From: Branchiostoma floridae
Taxonomy: Eukaryota > Chordata > Leptocardii > Amphioxiformes > Branchiostomatidae
Direction of reading: 5' to 3'
Assembly: GCF_000003815.2 (NCBI RefSeq)
Contig: NC_049983.1
Coordinates: 1,045,827-1,079,225, forward strand
DNA: 33,399 nt
A model generated the notes under the pieces. The model ran no database searches. It was not told where the DNA came from and saw only the letters and a program-made list of their open reading frames with translations. The position numbers were made by a program, and so were the translations under genes. Below are positions 10,706-20,462 of the stretch, one piece after another; the first letter of the stretch is position 1, and each line of letters starts with the position of its first letter.

Positions 10706-11920
10706 ATGGCAGAGGCAGGTAATGGGTCTCATACTGCTGTTCCCCAGAGCTTTTGTGATCGGTCTTCAACAGAAGGTTTGTGCGCCAGAGATGCAAGTAA
10801 CCCCAAAGACCAACAGACAGGGAGCAAAACCAGCTTGCACAGTCAACCGGAAGAAAGCACTGGTGAGATACCCTACATGTGTGGGGAGTGTGGGTATAGG
10901 ACAGCATCTCGGTTATCCCATCACCTGAAAACACCCACAGCGAAAAAAACATTCAATGGTGACCACCAACATTTAGCCAAACACACTGGTGAGAAACCCT
11001 ACATGTGTGGGGAGTGTGGATACAGGGCGGCTCGAAAGTCTGATTTATCCCGACATATGAAAACTCATACGGTTGAAAAACCCTACAAATGTGACCAGTG
11101 TGACTATTCTGCTACATTGAAATACAATTTGGACCAACATCTAGCCATACACACTGGTGAGAAACCCTACATGTGTGGGGAGTGTGGTTACAGGACGGCT
11201 AGACGGTTCGACTTATCCCGACATATGAGAATCCATACAGGAGGCAAACCCAACAACGTTGACCAGCGTGACTATTCAACTGCACGGAAAGAAACGTTGG
11301 ACGGGCATTTGGAAGAAAAGCACACTGGTGACAAAACCTACACGTGTGAGGAATGTGGATACAGAACCACTCAAAAGTATCGCTTATCTAATCATTGGAA
11401 AACCCATACACGAGAAAAACCCTACAAGTGTTACCTGTGTGACTATTCTGCTGCAGTGAAGTTAACTTTGGACAAACATCTAGCAAAACACACTAATGAG
11501 AAACCCTACCTTTGTGAGAAGCGTGGATTCAGAACAACTCAAACGTTTCAGTTATTAAGACACATGAGAACCCATACTGGAGAAAAACCGTACAAGTGTG
11601 ACCAGTGCGATTACTCTGCTACACAAAAAATTAATTTGACCAACCATATTGCAGCAAAACATACTGGTGAAAAACCCTACATGTGTGGGGTGTGTGGGCA
11701 TAGAACAGTTCACAAGTCTAACTTGACCAAACATATGAGAATTCATACCGGTGCAAAGCCCTACAAATGTGACCTATGTGAGTATACTGCAGCACAGAGA
11801 TCGACGTTGGATCGGCATTTAGCTATGCACAGTGGTGAGAAACCATACATTTGTGAAGAGTGCGGGTACAGGACTGCTGACAAGTCCCACATCTCCAGAC
11901 ATATTAAAACCCACACATGA
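10706..11920 (+). CDS. C2H2 zinc-finger protein, 404 aa
   Basis: Single coding exon. The ATG (context GACATGG) lies 7 nt after a splice acceptor, and the frame ends at TGA 11918-11920. Residues 1-55 are a polar tail without KRAB, BTB or SCAN features. Then 13 finger positions follow at 28-29 aa spacing with TGEKP-type linkers. Nine keep all four zinc ligands: C101-H121, C129-H149, C157-H177, C214-H234, C242-H262, C298-H319, C327-H347, C355-H375, C383-H403. Four are broken: about 57-78 lacks the last His, 80-94 has no Cys, 183-206 has no Cys (NNVDQRDYS), and 268-290 has Arg273 for the second Cys. Fingers alternate strictly between a GECGYR type and a CDYSA type, pointing to growth by duplication of a two-finger unit. 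Probable nuclear sequence-specific DNA-binding protein; its target cannot be read from sequence here. The repertoire resembles lancelet zinc-finger expansions. Confidence 0.93.
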   Translation: MAEAGNGSHTAVPQSFCDRSSTEGLCARDASNPKDQQTGSKTSLHSQPEESTGEIPYMCGECGYRTASRLSHHLKTPTAKKTFNGDHQHLAKHTGEKPYMCGECGYRAARKSDLSRHMKTHTVEKPYKCDQCDYSATLKYNLDQHLAIHTGEKPYMCGECGYRTARRFDLSRHMRIHTGGKPNNVDQRDYSTARKETLDGHLEEKHTGDKTYTCEECGYRTTQKYRLSNHWKTHTREKPYKCYLCDYSAAVKLTLDKHLAKHTNEKPYLCEKRGFRTTQTFQLLRHMRTHTGEKPYKCDQCDYSATQKINLTNHIAAKHTGEKPYMCGVCGHRTVHKSNLTKHMRIHTGAKPYKCDLCEYTAAQRSTLDRHLAMHSGEKPYICEECGYRTADKSHISRHIKTHT

Positions 11921-12523
11921 GAAAAGCAGAGAAATGTTACCATGGCAATCCTGCATCTGCAAAATTTATTCTGGTCACAAAAGGCCACAGCATGTAAATT
12001 TTATGGATTAAATCCTTGCATTTAAGTTTGCGGGGATTTAATTTCGAGGTAGAGAGACAATACAGTGTTCGTAGTGGCTTTGAGTTCGTGGAACTTAAAT
12101 GCATTTATAGCACTCTACTGTAGAGTAATCCAGATGAAGATATTCTTGGATGCATATTCTTTAGCTGGATTACTCTTTCTAGGCAAGGAAGTTACGAAGG
12201 ACTGTTATGCGTGTTCTTGTCGCAGTTTTGCCTCCCAGATGCGAGGTCTTTGTGGCTGCTCCACAGCGGATTGTGACAAACAAGGTTTGATTAGTCTTCC
12301 TTATATGGGCGTGTTGATTGTCTGACGCTGACGTCACGAGTGGCATGTGGGCGCTAGAATGAATATTTGAAATGCGGCATCTGTCGAGACATCGATCAAC
12401 TGCAACCGAAAATTAAGTACGAACCTTCACGTGACTCTTATTATATTTTAAAAAAAATGGGGCTAATAAATGCAAATATTTGGTTGCACCCGCAATATAG
12501 TTGGCTCCCAATCTTACACTTTT
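11921..12523. other. 3' flank of zinc-finger gene; no further gene seen
   Basis: Follows the zinc-finger stop codon. No canonical AATAAA was seen in the first 150 nt; 'ATTAAA' occurs at 12007. Short open frames beyond this have no recognisable domain. Confidence 0.4.
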
Positions 12524-12695
12524 CTGTGACCACCCGACAAGATCGGGATAACATGGAGAACACTGCCTGCTGGCGCTATCTGATTGAACTGCAGCTGTCC
12601 AGTTGAAGCTGTGAGTCGTTTCACAGCGGATGGCAGAGAACCGATGAACAGCGGGGCGATGCCACTATCCTCCTGCTGAAAAGAGAAATGAATTA
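12524..12695. repeat. Dispersed repeat, copy A
   Basis: Shares patchy but colinear similarity with 18003-18205: 'ttttctgtg', 'gataacat.g', 'gaactgcag', 'gcagagaaccgatg.acag', 'gctgaaaagagaaa'. Read on the minus strand it has an excellent acceptor ('catttctcttttcag') and a 53-codon open frame ending in TAA. It could therefore be used as a terminal exon, but the second copy argues for a repeat. Confidence 0.6.
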
Positions 12696-13805
12696 AATTG
12701 TTATCAGTGACATCCCAATACCAAATGTGCCTTTGTAAGTTTCACAGTATAGCAAACGATTGTACATAAGATTTTTGATAAAAAATGTGTCTTGCATAGT
12801 TTTTGTTAAGTAACAGCCTTCCATCGTATTGCAGTATGTTTTGATATCATGTGTTTTAGACATGGCAAGGTCATTTTTACACAACACAAATGACTCTTAG
12901 GCTCACCAATGCGTGTGAAAATAGGAAATCAAATGGACTATAAATTTCAACAGCCTAAGCACAAATATTATAATAATAATCGCCCACCTCCACTGAACAA
13001 ACACCAAAGTCCATAATGTGTCGAGGTCGAATATTCATAATAGGATGAAGGATCATTGCAGCATCCCCGCAATTCACACCTACGATGTACAGATCTAATA
13101 AGCCACATGCCCTGTAATATTTTCGTGACAAACGTACTGTTTGGAAAATTTTCGTCTATGTCGTATGAGTTGGTATCATGTAATGGAGGATTTTCATTAA
13201 TGATTCCATATGCAAATGACGTGAATGCAGATTTTAAATAGCCCAAATGGAAACAAATAAGACAAGTTTGACGCTAATTGCGTACGTAGCTCCTGTTGTG
13301 TTAAAAATAACTGACTAAAAATACGCCTGCTTTTGAATTCAACTCGTCAGTTGTACATGAATATGTATTCATCAATCCCCAATCTACTTGTAGATAGGCG
13401 TAAGTTGCCGTGCGCGTGTTTACGCGGTTAGAATGGGGAGGTCTTCAACACTACACACTTCTGGGTGTGTGGGTGTGTCGGGGGGATGCATATTTCTTGA
13501 CGCTTTTTGCGTCTGCATGTGTGTAGAAAAAGATCACGTGAAATATTACAATGTGAACTTAAAGCTAATGTGGCAGAAAAAAAAACAAAAAAAAATTACA
13601 GTATACAGTCTCGCAAGCAACTGGAAGCGGTCAGACGTTTCATGCAACATTCACTAACTTCCGTCTGTTTAACCTTCGCTTTCACACCGGGTATACCATA
13701 TACTTGTCACCCGGTCCTGTCTTCAATGTGCTTTTGCATTAATGTATTATATACCAAGAACCACAGGGAGAATTGGTAAATAGCTTAACTTGGATGCAAA
13801 CAAAG
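12696..13805. other. No gene recognised
   Basis: AT-rich non-coding sequence. The longest open frame (minus, 12968-13246) has no domain. If the minus-strand gene starting at 15572 extends this far, this would be intronic. Confidence 0.35.
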
Positions 13806-13807
13806 TT

Positions 13808-14200
13808 CAAAGGTGACCAGACAAGGACACGGATATCTTAGAAATTTAATCTATTCAGTTTGAATGTTTGTTTCAACATTTCGTAACCATGGCAGTTACC
13901 ATGGAAACATGGCAAAAATAGCTCTCGCTATGTAATAGCCTAACAGGTGACCACACCCAACCAAGGACACGATTGTTTTCTGTATAGACAATACAAATGT
14001 GACAGTCTCGGCGTCATCAGCACAGACATTAATACCGCAAGGCCGCGGTGTAACCATAGTAATCACCATGGAAACGTGGCACACATAACACTCGCTAGGC
14101 AACAGGTCCACCTGGACACCTGTCCAAGGATACGATGTTTTAGACCGAAAACCAGACAATTTGGGCGTCACTTGCAGAGACGGACTAACCATGGCCGGAC
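13808..14200. repeat. Diverged tandem units with X-box-like sites
   Basis: Three related starts 'aggtgacc/aggtccacc', each followed by 'aaggacacga' or 'aaggatacgat', occur near 13810, 13945 and 14104. The first two units each end with 'taaccat...ccatggaaac.tggca..aca/..ctcgct'. 'GTTACCATGGAAAC' (13895-13908), 'ATCACCATGGAAAC' (14062-14075) and half-site GGCAAC (14098-14103) resemble RFX X-box sequences (consensus GTNRCC-N(0-3)-RGYAAC). This is a sequence resemblance only. Confidence 0.5.
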
Positions 14201-14256
14201 GGGACCGCCGGGCCACGAGGAGCCGACTGGTCTCCGCTGGGATCGCCCGTTGGCTG
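14191..14256 (-). CDS. Tentative exon of the minus-strand gene, Pro/Gly-rich
   Basis: Minus-strand GC-rich segment ending in a possible donor 'CCATG|GTTAGT'. Two frames stay open, one giving DQSAPRGPAVPSGH. Several AG dinucleotides could serve as acceptors, and only a weak upstream one ('ggcgatcccagcggag') keeps phase 1 with the previous exon in that frame. It overlaps the edge of a tandem repeat. Boundaries and coding status are uncertain. Confidence 0.22.
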
Positions 14257-14574
14257 CTGATTGTCATGAGTAGGCAAAGTAGTTTTTTTTTTTCCTATTT
14301 GATATTTGCGTGCACACATGCAGTCGTCTGGTGCCATATCTGTAGCCTCTACCAGGCTTCGTGGTCTGGTGGTCTAATTGTAGAAATTGGTCAAATAGAG
14401 TAAATACTACGCTAGGGGAGTCAGCCGGCCGATTAGGGACATTCTCCAAACCACACAGCAAGAAATATATCATACGTTAAAAAAACGTTCCTAATTGCAA
14501 CAGTCGGCTTAAAACCAAAGTGAGAACAACAGAGTTCGACAAGAACAGGGCCGTAAGACTTTAATAAGTTTTAC

Positions 14575-14667
14575 CTGGTCTAGAGGCGTACATAGGGTTG
14601 GGTATGCTCGCAGCGGCGTCCGCAATGGACCGCCAATCAGTCTGAGGATGCTGCATGGGTGTGGTGT
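14575..14667 (-). CDS. Exon 2 of minus-strand gene, unknown protein
   Basis: Acceptor 'tattttttgtcag' and donor 'GACCAG|GTAAAA' bound 93 nt, phase 1 to phase 1. The peptide starts (D)TTPMQHPQTDWRSIADAA and ends NPMYASRP. The opening D codon is completed by the G that ends exon 1 at 15527, so the phases agree. The hydrophilic sequence with an 'NPMY' motif resembles the cytoplasmic N-terminal tail of a type II membrane lectin or receptor, but no transmembrane exon was identified downstream. Function unknown. A decayed second version of this exon lies at 15014-15052. Confidence 0.6.
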
Positions 14668-15013
14668 CTGACAAAAAATACAAAAATGATAAGGCGACTA
14701 AGTTTACCAAAAGATATTTTGTTGGTTTCAAAGAAGACAACGTAATTCATACAACTGGAACAAGCTGCATTTTATGCATGTCATTATTTCCTTTGCAAAA
14801 GCAAAAAAAAAAAAAAAACATTTAAAAATGACCTGTAATAACTTCGCCTTAGTTTTGCCTCTGACCTAGATAACCCGCTAATTCCCCAGATCTTTCTAAA
14901 CTTATTTGACTGCGTGTTATAGTATCAGTTGGTGCCGACGATTTGAATGAAAAACAGGTTAACTGTATAACTTACAAATAGTGAATAAAGTCAAAGGCAG
15001 GACATGGCACGTG

Positions 15014-15052
15014 CCTGCAAATTAGTCTAAGGCTGCTGCATGGGTGTGGTGT
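15014..15052 (-). pseudogene. Decayed duplicate of exon 2
   Basis: On the minus strand, acceptor 'attttcccccag' is followed by ACACCACACCCATGCAGCA and the peptide (D)TTPMQQP, then TAG. The first 8-9 codons match exon 2 at 14667 (TTPMQHPQ), in the same phase. The stop codon and loss of similarity afterwards show a dead or truncated duplicate lying between exon 1 and exon 2. If spliced in, it would terminate translation. Confidence 0.6.
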
Positions 15053-15526
15053 CTGGGGGAAAATTTACAGACTGAAATGTAACAGTCGTAGACGAGGGCG
15101 ATTACGTTTAAATACAGGTTCCACGGTAACATCCCTTCAACGGTAAACCCCCTTCCTCGGCAAACCCCCTTCCAGCACAAGAGAACGTATCCAACGAGGA
15201 AAATCGTGACCCAATGCCCCCCCCCCCCCAACAAAAACCAACCCCGGTCGAAGACTGCAACGGAGGCTATCGTAAAATATGTCTCAATTCGGCCTCTGAC
15301 GGGGACCAACAACAAGCCTGATATGCACGCTCCACACTTGAAATGTAACTACATTTTGCAAAATAAAAACAACGTTTTGTAAACGTGTCCATTAGCTATT
15401 TCAACAGTAGTTATTTGTCGGTATTCGGTCTGGCAGAGAAGCATTTTGCAGGCATCGGACTGGTTTGTATGGCTTGAACAAGAGAAGAAACTTAAAAGAC
15501 TATCTTCAGAAAATCTCCAAACCTAC

Positions 15527-15572
15527 CGGCACCCGTGTCACCAGTCTGGGACTGCTGCTGCCCTCCCGACAT
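15527..15572 (-). CDS. Exon 1 (start exon) of minus-strand gene
   Basis: Minus-strand ATG (15572-15570) opens a 15-codon peptide MSGGQQQSQTGDTGA plus one G, followed by donor 'GCCG|GTAGGT'. The phase-1 end fits the phase-1 start of both 14575-14667 and its dead duplicate. No in-frame hydrophobic signal peptide is present, so the N-terminus would be cytosolic. The 5' UTR and promoter were not delimited. Product unknown; it may encode the tail of a membrane protein whose other exons lie at lower coordinates. Confidence 0.5.
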
Positions 15573-17947
15573 GATCCCGCTTGTACTTTTCAGGTTTCTG
15601 CACCGCAAGAAAACACGTCCTATACCTAGCAAGGTGCTTGTTGACTCCAGAGTTGCCCCAGACTCAAAGAATATTGAAGCCTTACATCACAACATTAGAA
15701 TTAAACCGGAGATGAAAACAACTCATGTACGCTGGGTAACACCGCCCACACCGAGACAAATTATATGTATATGTGTAATCGGGTTGCTCGCTAAATATTA
15801 AAAATCAATTTTCGAACACAGTGTACGAACTAAGGCATCCACTGCGTTCTTGGACATAATTTTAACTATGAAAATTACTTAATTACTCGAACGCCATCCT
15901 TTTCTTAATCTATTTTCAATTATTCACTACAGTTCATCTCTCTGGTCATCAGGGATAGCTTTTACGACTAACGTGCAGTTCAGATATGGACCTATAGATG
16001 GCGCGGTCAAAAGGGGAGGGACGACGTTCTAGGACTTTGCAATTGCATTCAAGATTGTCAGAGTTGTCAGAGCGAATGTGCGCTGGCAAAGATGTTAAAG
16101 AAATGTGCGCTTTGAAACAAGTTGTTAACATTACATTTGTATCTAATGATTATCGACAATGTATAGACATTGCAGACATTAGTTAGCCACGTTGTAGCTG
16201 GTAGTGTCTGTCTACAGAACCTGACAATAATCGAACATCGGTGTTCAAACGAGAAAATGATCAAGAACAATACAAAGACCGAGTTTACGTAAGAACGAAT
16301 ACACTGTATTATGCACTTATGCAAAACGAATAGATAAGGCACAACAACCTTTCATCCTAAATACATTATTTTTATTAGCGTCAATGGCCTTTTACACAGA
16401 TCTTCCATCAACCTTAGCTTGTATTTGTAGAACATTTTGCCTATTAGCCCAGTTATATGATACTTCTTATCCAAATCTTCTTGCAGCTTCGCAAAATCAG
16501 ACCAGACTCAATCTCATCTCAGTTGATATATGATTGAAACCCACTACTACAAATCAGACATTAGTTACGTGCATTATGCTTTATAGACTTCCTCCAAGCT
16601 TTCGAGTCTCATATATGAGTCAAAATCCATACTAAATAAAGCCCATTGTTACAATTACAAATCACTCAATGCTATGTGCCCATGTGAACGTTATAGAATC
16701 CAACATAAATCTGCCTGTTAGAACATTAATTCTCGGCACACATATACAGATGACATTTTTCTTAATAGCATGTAGATTTGATACTAAAATAATGCTCATC
16801 ATTCAAGCTCGTTAGGATGACCACACAATGATCTGACCAAATGTACATGTAAAGATGGGCATATTAAAACTAAAACGTTCCTAAAACAATTGTACAAAGC
16901 ACATCTTCGTTACATATTTCTTGGTCAATATCCAATACTTTATATTAAACACTGATTATGTTACGACACTGCATTTTGGACTTGATGTACTATGTAGGGT
17001 CACCATGTAACATATATGAACTTCCAGATCACACTGTTAAAGGCAAGAAGCCTTAATCATGTGCGCGACCTCTCCTCCCCAAAAATCCGCAGACGTCTGG
17101 TTTTCTGGAAATTACAATGGCCTTAATAAGGTGTGACACACTTTTCTCCCATCAGGTATACTGGAAACACCTGAGCAGTGTTGTGGCAAATACTTGACAG
17201 GAGTAAAAATTCGGCAGGATAACGGGCATCATGGTCTCCCACTACAGTCTGCCCCCTTCAGGCTGAGTCATGATTGTGACTTACACAATCAATTAATTCT
17301 ATACCAGCAATATGTTAAGCCACATAATACTTACTTTAACTTTAATCCCAAGGAAGTTAAACATACAAAACTCAGATAACAGTTAGAATGCTCTACTAGC
17401 CCATTCAAATGAGTTACTAAGGAATAATTTGCACCATGCCGTTACATGCTTTATCCACGAGCGAAAGCCTTGGGCTGGTAAACAAATGAAAAGATTTGCA
17501 CTTCTCAGAATATATGAATGAATTACTCCATATTCTATTATAATCACATCCACAAAGGCGTTTGTTTCTGAATATAGCAATCTGGCTCAATCAAACGTCC
17601 CACGTACGGGAACGAATTGAGTCTGCAGTTACTATGCAAGGTGGTAGCCATGCAATCTAAACATAACATATTTCAATTTTTCACCGTGAGAAGTGAAGAG
17701 TGATCGGAAATACTGATTTCATTACGAGTCAAAAATGGCATCTTTTTTCAAAAGCACTTGTTTACAGTCAGAGCGAATCCATAAATCTGTACCATTTCCA
17801 TACCAAAGGACTGCATAACTCATTGTTTTTACTTGGACTGAGGTCTTCATTCAACATTAACAGTTAACAGGTCAGGTTTAAGAAAAAGCTATTCCTACCA
17901 AACAAATAACAACAGGATAGATCCTCTTAAATCCTCTTCATGATTAC
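15573..17947. other. No gene recognised
   Basis: About 2.4 kb of AT-rich sequence without a supportable exon. Short open frames on both strands lack domains and paired splice sites. It lies between the start exon at 15572 and the 3' part of the upstream minus-strand lectin gene, so the lectin gene's last exon and poly(A) site may be hidden here. Confidence 0.35.
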
Positions 17948-17969
17948 TAAAGGTTTTCCCCCACTAAAC
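17948..17969. repeat. 22-bp direct repeat, copy 1
   Basis: The 22 bases from 17948, containing 'aaaggttttcccccactaaa', recur exactly at 18779-18800. The 831-bp spacing encloses dispersed repeat copy B, the LamG-like exon and an inverted-repeat element. Confidence 0.85.
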
Positions 17970-18002
17970 TGCTTCAACAAGCTTACGATAATAGGTAGTG
18001 GG

Positions 18003-18205
18003 AGTTTTCTGTGCTTTATTATCACCAGACAAGGATAAACTGCAGAAACTCGTGATAACATCGGTAGAATGGCGCCCGCTGACGGAACTGCAGGTGCCCT
18101 GTTGTAGCTGTAATGTTTTACAGCAGAGAACCGATGGACAGTGGTGGCGGGAAACCGGCCTAATGGCTTATTCTCGTGCTGAAAAGAGAAACGCTATCCT
18201 TAATT
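18003..18205. repeat. Dispersed repeat, copy B
   Basis: Colinear with 12524-12695 through 'ttttctgtg', 'gataacat', 'gaactgcag', 'gcagagaaccgatggacag' and 'gctgaaaagagaaa'. Identity is moderate with indels. It lies just downstream, in minus-gene orientation, of the LamG-like exon. Confidence 0.55.
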
Positions 18206-18259
18206 CACGCAACATGTGATATATCCATTCCGCGTCAGTTTCGCAGGCATGGAACTCAC

Positions 18260-18331
18260 CTTTACACGCATCCCACACTGCCATAATCTGTTCTGTAGTC
18301 ATGACGTAGTCGTACAGCTGCAGACAGGCCC
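18260..18331 (-). CDS. LamG/pentraxin-like C-terminal exon fragment
   Basis: Minus strand, donor 'GTAAAG|GTGAGT' (phase 1). The upstream peptide is GACLQLYDYVMTTEQI, then MAVWDACKG. This is the typical closing strand of LamG/pentraxin jelly-roll domains, where 'ACLQLYD' precedes a short helix and a final Cys. The domain's earlier strands are not seen. Immediately upstream of the GACLQ segment the frame meets a TAG inside a 94-bp inverted-repeat insertion (18333-18426), so the exon may be truncated or disrupted. It probably belongs to the same minus-strand lectin gene as the exons at 19.6-22.3 kb. Confidence 0.55.
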
Positions 18332-18332
18332 C

Positions 18333-18426
18333 GTGATTCTATGTGAATACCACGCCAGGTTCCTTGAGGACTGACGCCCGAGTTCAACAACCTTAGATGT
18401 TTCCCAACATATTCACATAGAATCAC
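18333..18426. repeat. 94-bp inverted-repeat element (hairpin)
   Basis: Perfect 17-bp arms: 'gtgattctatgtgaata' at 18333-18349 and its reverse complement at 18410-18426, around a 60-nt loop. It abuts the LamG-like exon. Part of it (18394-18414, 21 bp) recurs inverted at 18998-19018. It could be a small MITE or a retained hairpin. Confidence 0.8.
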
Positions 18427-18778
18427 CGGGTCATTTGGTATCACTGGACAAAGTTAAAATCTTACATAGAGCCAGACTTTTTCGCTATAGGGATCAAAGA
18501 AGCCATCTACATCAGAGCTTTAAAACCATCCCCTTACAGAAAAGTGGGCGCCATAGACTTCCTGCAACTTATGATCCACTGCTTACTGAGTCACGTGTTC
18601 CATCTGTATAACGTGACGTCACTACAGCAGTGTGGCGTTCATTCCTTGACAAAGACTGGTGCTGTTCAGTCGAAAATTTGGGTGAGTTCAATTTGTGTTG
18701 GATATTACAGTTCAACTAGTAGTTGAATAATACTTACAAGTATAGTATATATAGACGGAGGTCAGATGGTAAAATGGT

Positions 18779-18800
18779 TAAAGGTTTTCCCCCACTAAAC
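18779..18800. repeat. 22-bp direct repeat, copy 2
   Basis: Exact second copy of 17948-17969, sitting within 'gatggt.aaaatgg' words that also repeat locally. Confidence 0.85.
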
Positions 18801-19646
18801 GGATGGTAAAATGTAAGAGTGTTAAATCAAAGTCATTACATCTTGAAGGCACCTTGAACCTTTGTAAATAATACGATACTAAACACAGGCGGCGGACTAC
18901 CTACGACGCGGAGTGTCCGAAATCACACCAAGCTTCCTACTGAGATCACCAAATTAACCTATCATAGGTTTCAATACGTTTCATTGCTGCTTTCAAAGAA
19001 TATGTTGGGAAACATCTAGAACAGTAACTTAGGTTTAGAACCCTATTTGCCATGGGCATATGATCACTTCATCTTTGCATGTTAGAATTTAGATTATTCA
19101 CTTATAATTAGCCCACATACAATCACCTCATGTAAGTTACAACCGTTACGTTTTATTTGATTTTGTTCACTCGCAGTTATGTTAATTATTATATTACAGA
19201 ATACCATAGCTAGCTATCGTCAGGATATCGCAAACGTACCTTTTATGATATTGTACACGTATTGACGCTTGTTGGTGCACTTTTTAATACGAAATTTTGA
19301 AACGGAAATTATAAAGTTTACCTACCGAAACAGTGTCTTAAATTGAAGCACGATATCGATTGTAGATGATTATATTTATTGGAGATATGAAATGTTGAGG
19401 CGGAAATGATACCATAGACGGGGTGTTTATGGTACCGTGTCGAAATAACGCCTCATGCACAGCTCACAGACGAGCATGCGAGAGGATACATGCAAACATA
19501 ACGATGAAATTTGATACATGCAGCGTGCGCCTGAGCTGTTTCATGGAAGGTCAAATCACACATGACACCAAAATGCAGTTACTTGCTGATATGGAAGCTC
19601 TATACATATGCCATAATAATATAGACTGAATGTAGTACAGGCCTAC
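18801..19646. other. Probable intron of lectin gene
   Basis: No exon recognised. It holds the inverted 21-bp word at 18998-19018 that matches the hairpin at 18394-18414. Missing LamG-like exons, if they exist, should lie here. Confidence 0.4.
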
Positions 19647-19881
19647 CAGCAAATACTTGGACTTCGCACAGGGTCAGCATTCGGAAGAATCCAGGAAGAC
19701 GGACGCCCACATAGCGCCCCTTCATCCCCAGACATGAGACGGAAATGGACGGCCGGGTCACGTCGATCTGATGGTAACCTCCACACTGGGGTTCGTGCTG
19801 ACCTGGCCGGAATCCCCGATGTGGATGTTGAAGGGCTTGAGTCGTTCGGAGCAACAGTCCAGACGGTTGAAGATTACCACC
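19647..19881 (-). CDS. F-type lectin domain, second exon
   Basis: Minus strand, acceptor 'attttcaatatctcag' and donor 'TTTGCTG|GTAGGC', 235 nt. It encodes the second half of an F-type (fucolectin) domain. VVIFNRLDCCSERLKPFN carries the family's R-x-D-x4-R sugar-binding motif and the adjacent Cys-Cys pair that packs against fucose in eel agglutinin. Later NPQCGG, SCLGMKGRYVGVRLPG and CEVQVFA match the domain's end. The frame changes by one base at the C4 run (G4 on plus, 19788-19791): before it the text reads VSTNP, after it PQCGG. Without an extra base the exon stops at TGA soon after. This is either a pseudogenising indel or a homopolymer sequencing error. The phase-2 start joins the exon at 20463. 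Confidence 0.85.
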
Positions 19882-20240
19882 CTGAGATATTGAAAATATA
19901 ACAGTGACACTTAAATTGTATACCAACGTATGTTCAGAAGAACATTCCTAAGAATTGAATTTTATACGCAAAAAACGTTAGGATGAATGTTAACATTCCT
20001 AAGAGCACCACAAAAGATGTGTGTACGTTTGTGAAGATTAGACATCCAGGTATCGATAAAATGGAAGAAGATTCATACTTTTAAGATGTGTGTACATTTA
20101 GATAAATCCACAAGCACTATCATTACAGTATTGGAAAACTAACCAAAGGGACCACAAAAGAGAGGCCACAATGACCAGGCGGTGCAGAGGTGATGCATGT
20201 CTGTGTGCTTTTTTGAGTAGACTTCATCTGTTTGCACATA
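19882..20240. other. Lectin gene intron
   Basis: Lies between the two F-type lectin exons. Contains a short duplicated word 'agatgtgtgtac' (about 20014 and 20083) and no coding signal. Confidence 0.6.
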
Positions 20241-20421
20241 TACAGTAGAAGCCAGTTAATTGCACAATCGTTTATCCTACGGTTTATCTGTTAATTGCAC
20301 GGAAACCCAAAATCCCGTGGTGGTGCAGTGCACGCGGATAACTTCGCTTTGTTGCACCATCCGGGTAATTGCACAAAATATGCCGGCAAATGGAGTGTGC
20401 AGTTAAACGCCATCTACTGTA
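20241..20421. mobile_element. pogo/Tigger-like MITE, ~177 bp
   Basis: Inverted ends TA-CAGTAGAAGCCAGTTAA and, read in reverse complement from the right, TA-CAGTAGATGGCGTTTAA, both continuing to a TGCAC word. The flanking TA dinucleotides fit the Tc1/mariner-type target duplication. CAGT termini are usual for pogo/Tigger elements. There is no coding capacity. The element sits in the intron between the two lectin exons and ends 42 bp from the first exon's donor. Confidence 0.75.
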
Positions 20422-20462
20422 CTGTAAATACATAACCATACTGTACATGCATCCCGACTTAC

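Noticed and set aside
13896-14267. Overlapping open frames on both strands (108-123 codons)
   Set aside because: They read through the diverged tandem units and lack domain content; only a short splice-bounded piece was kept as tentative.
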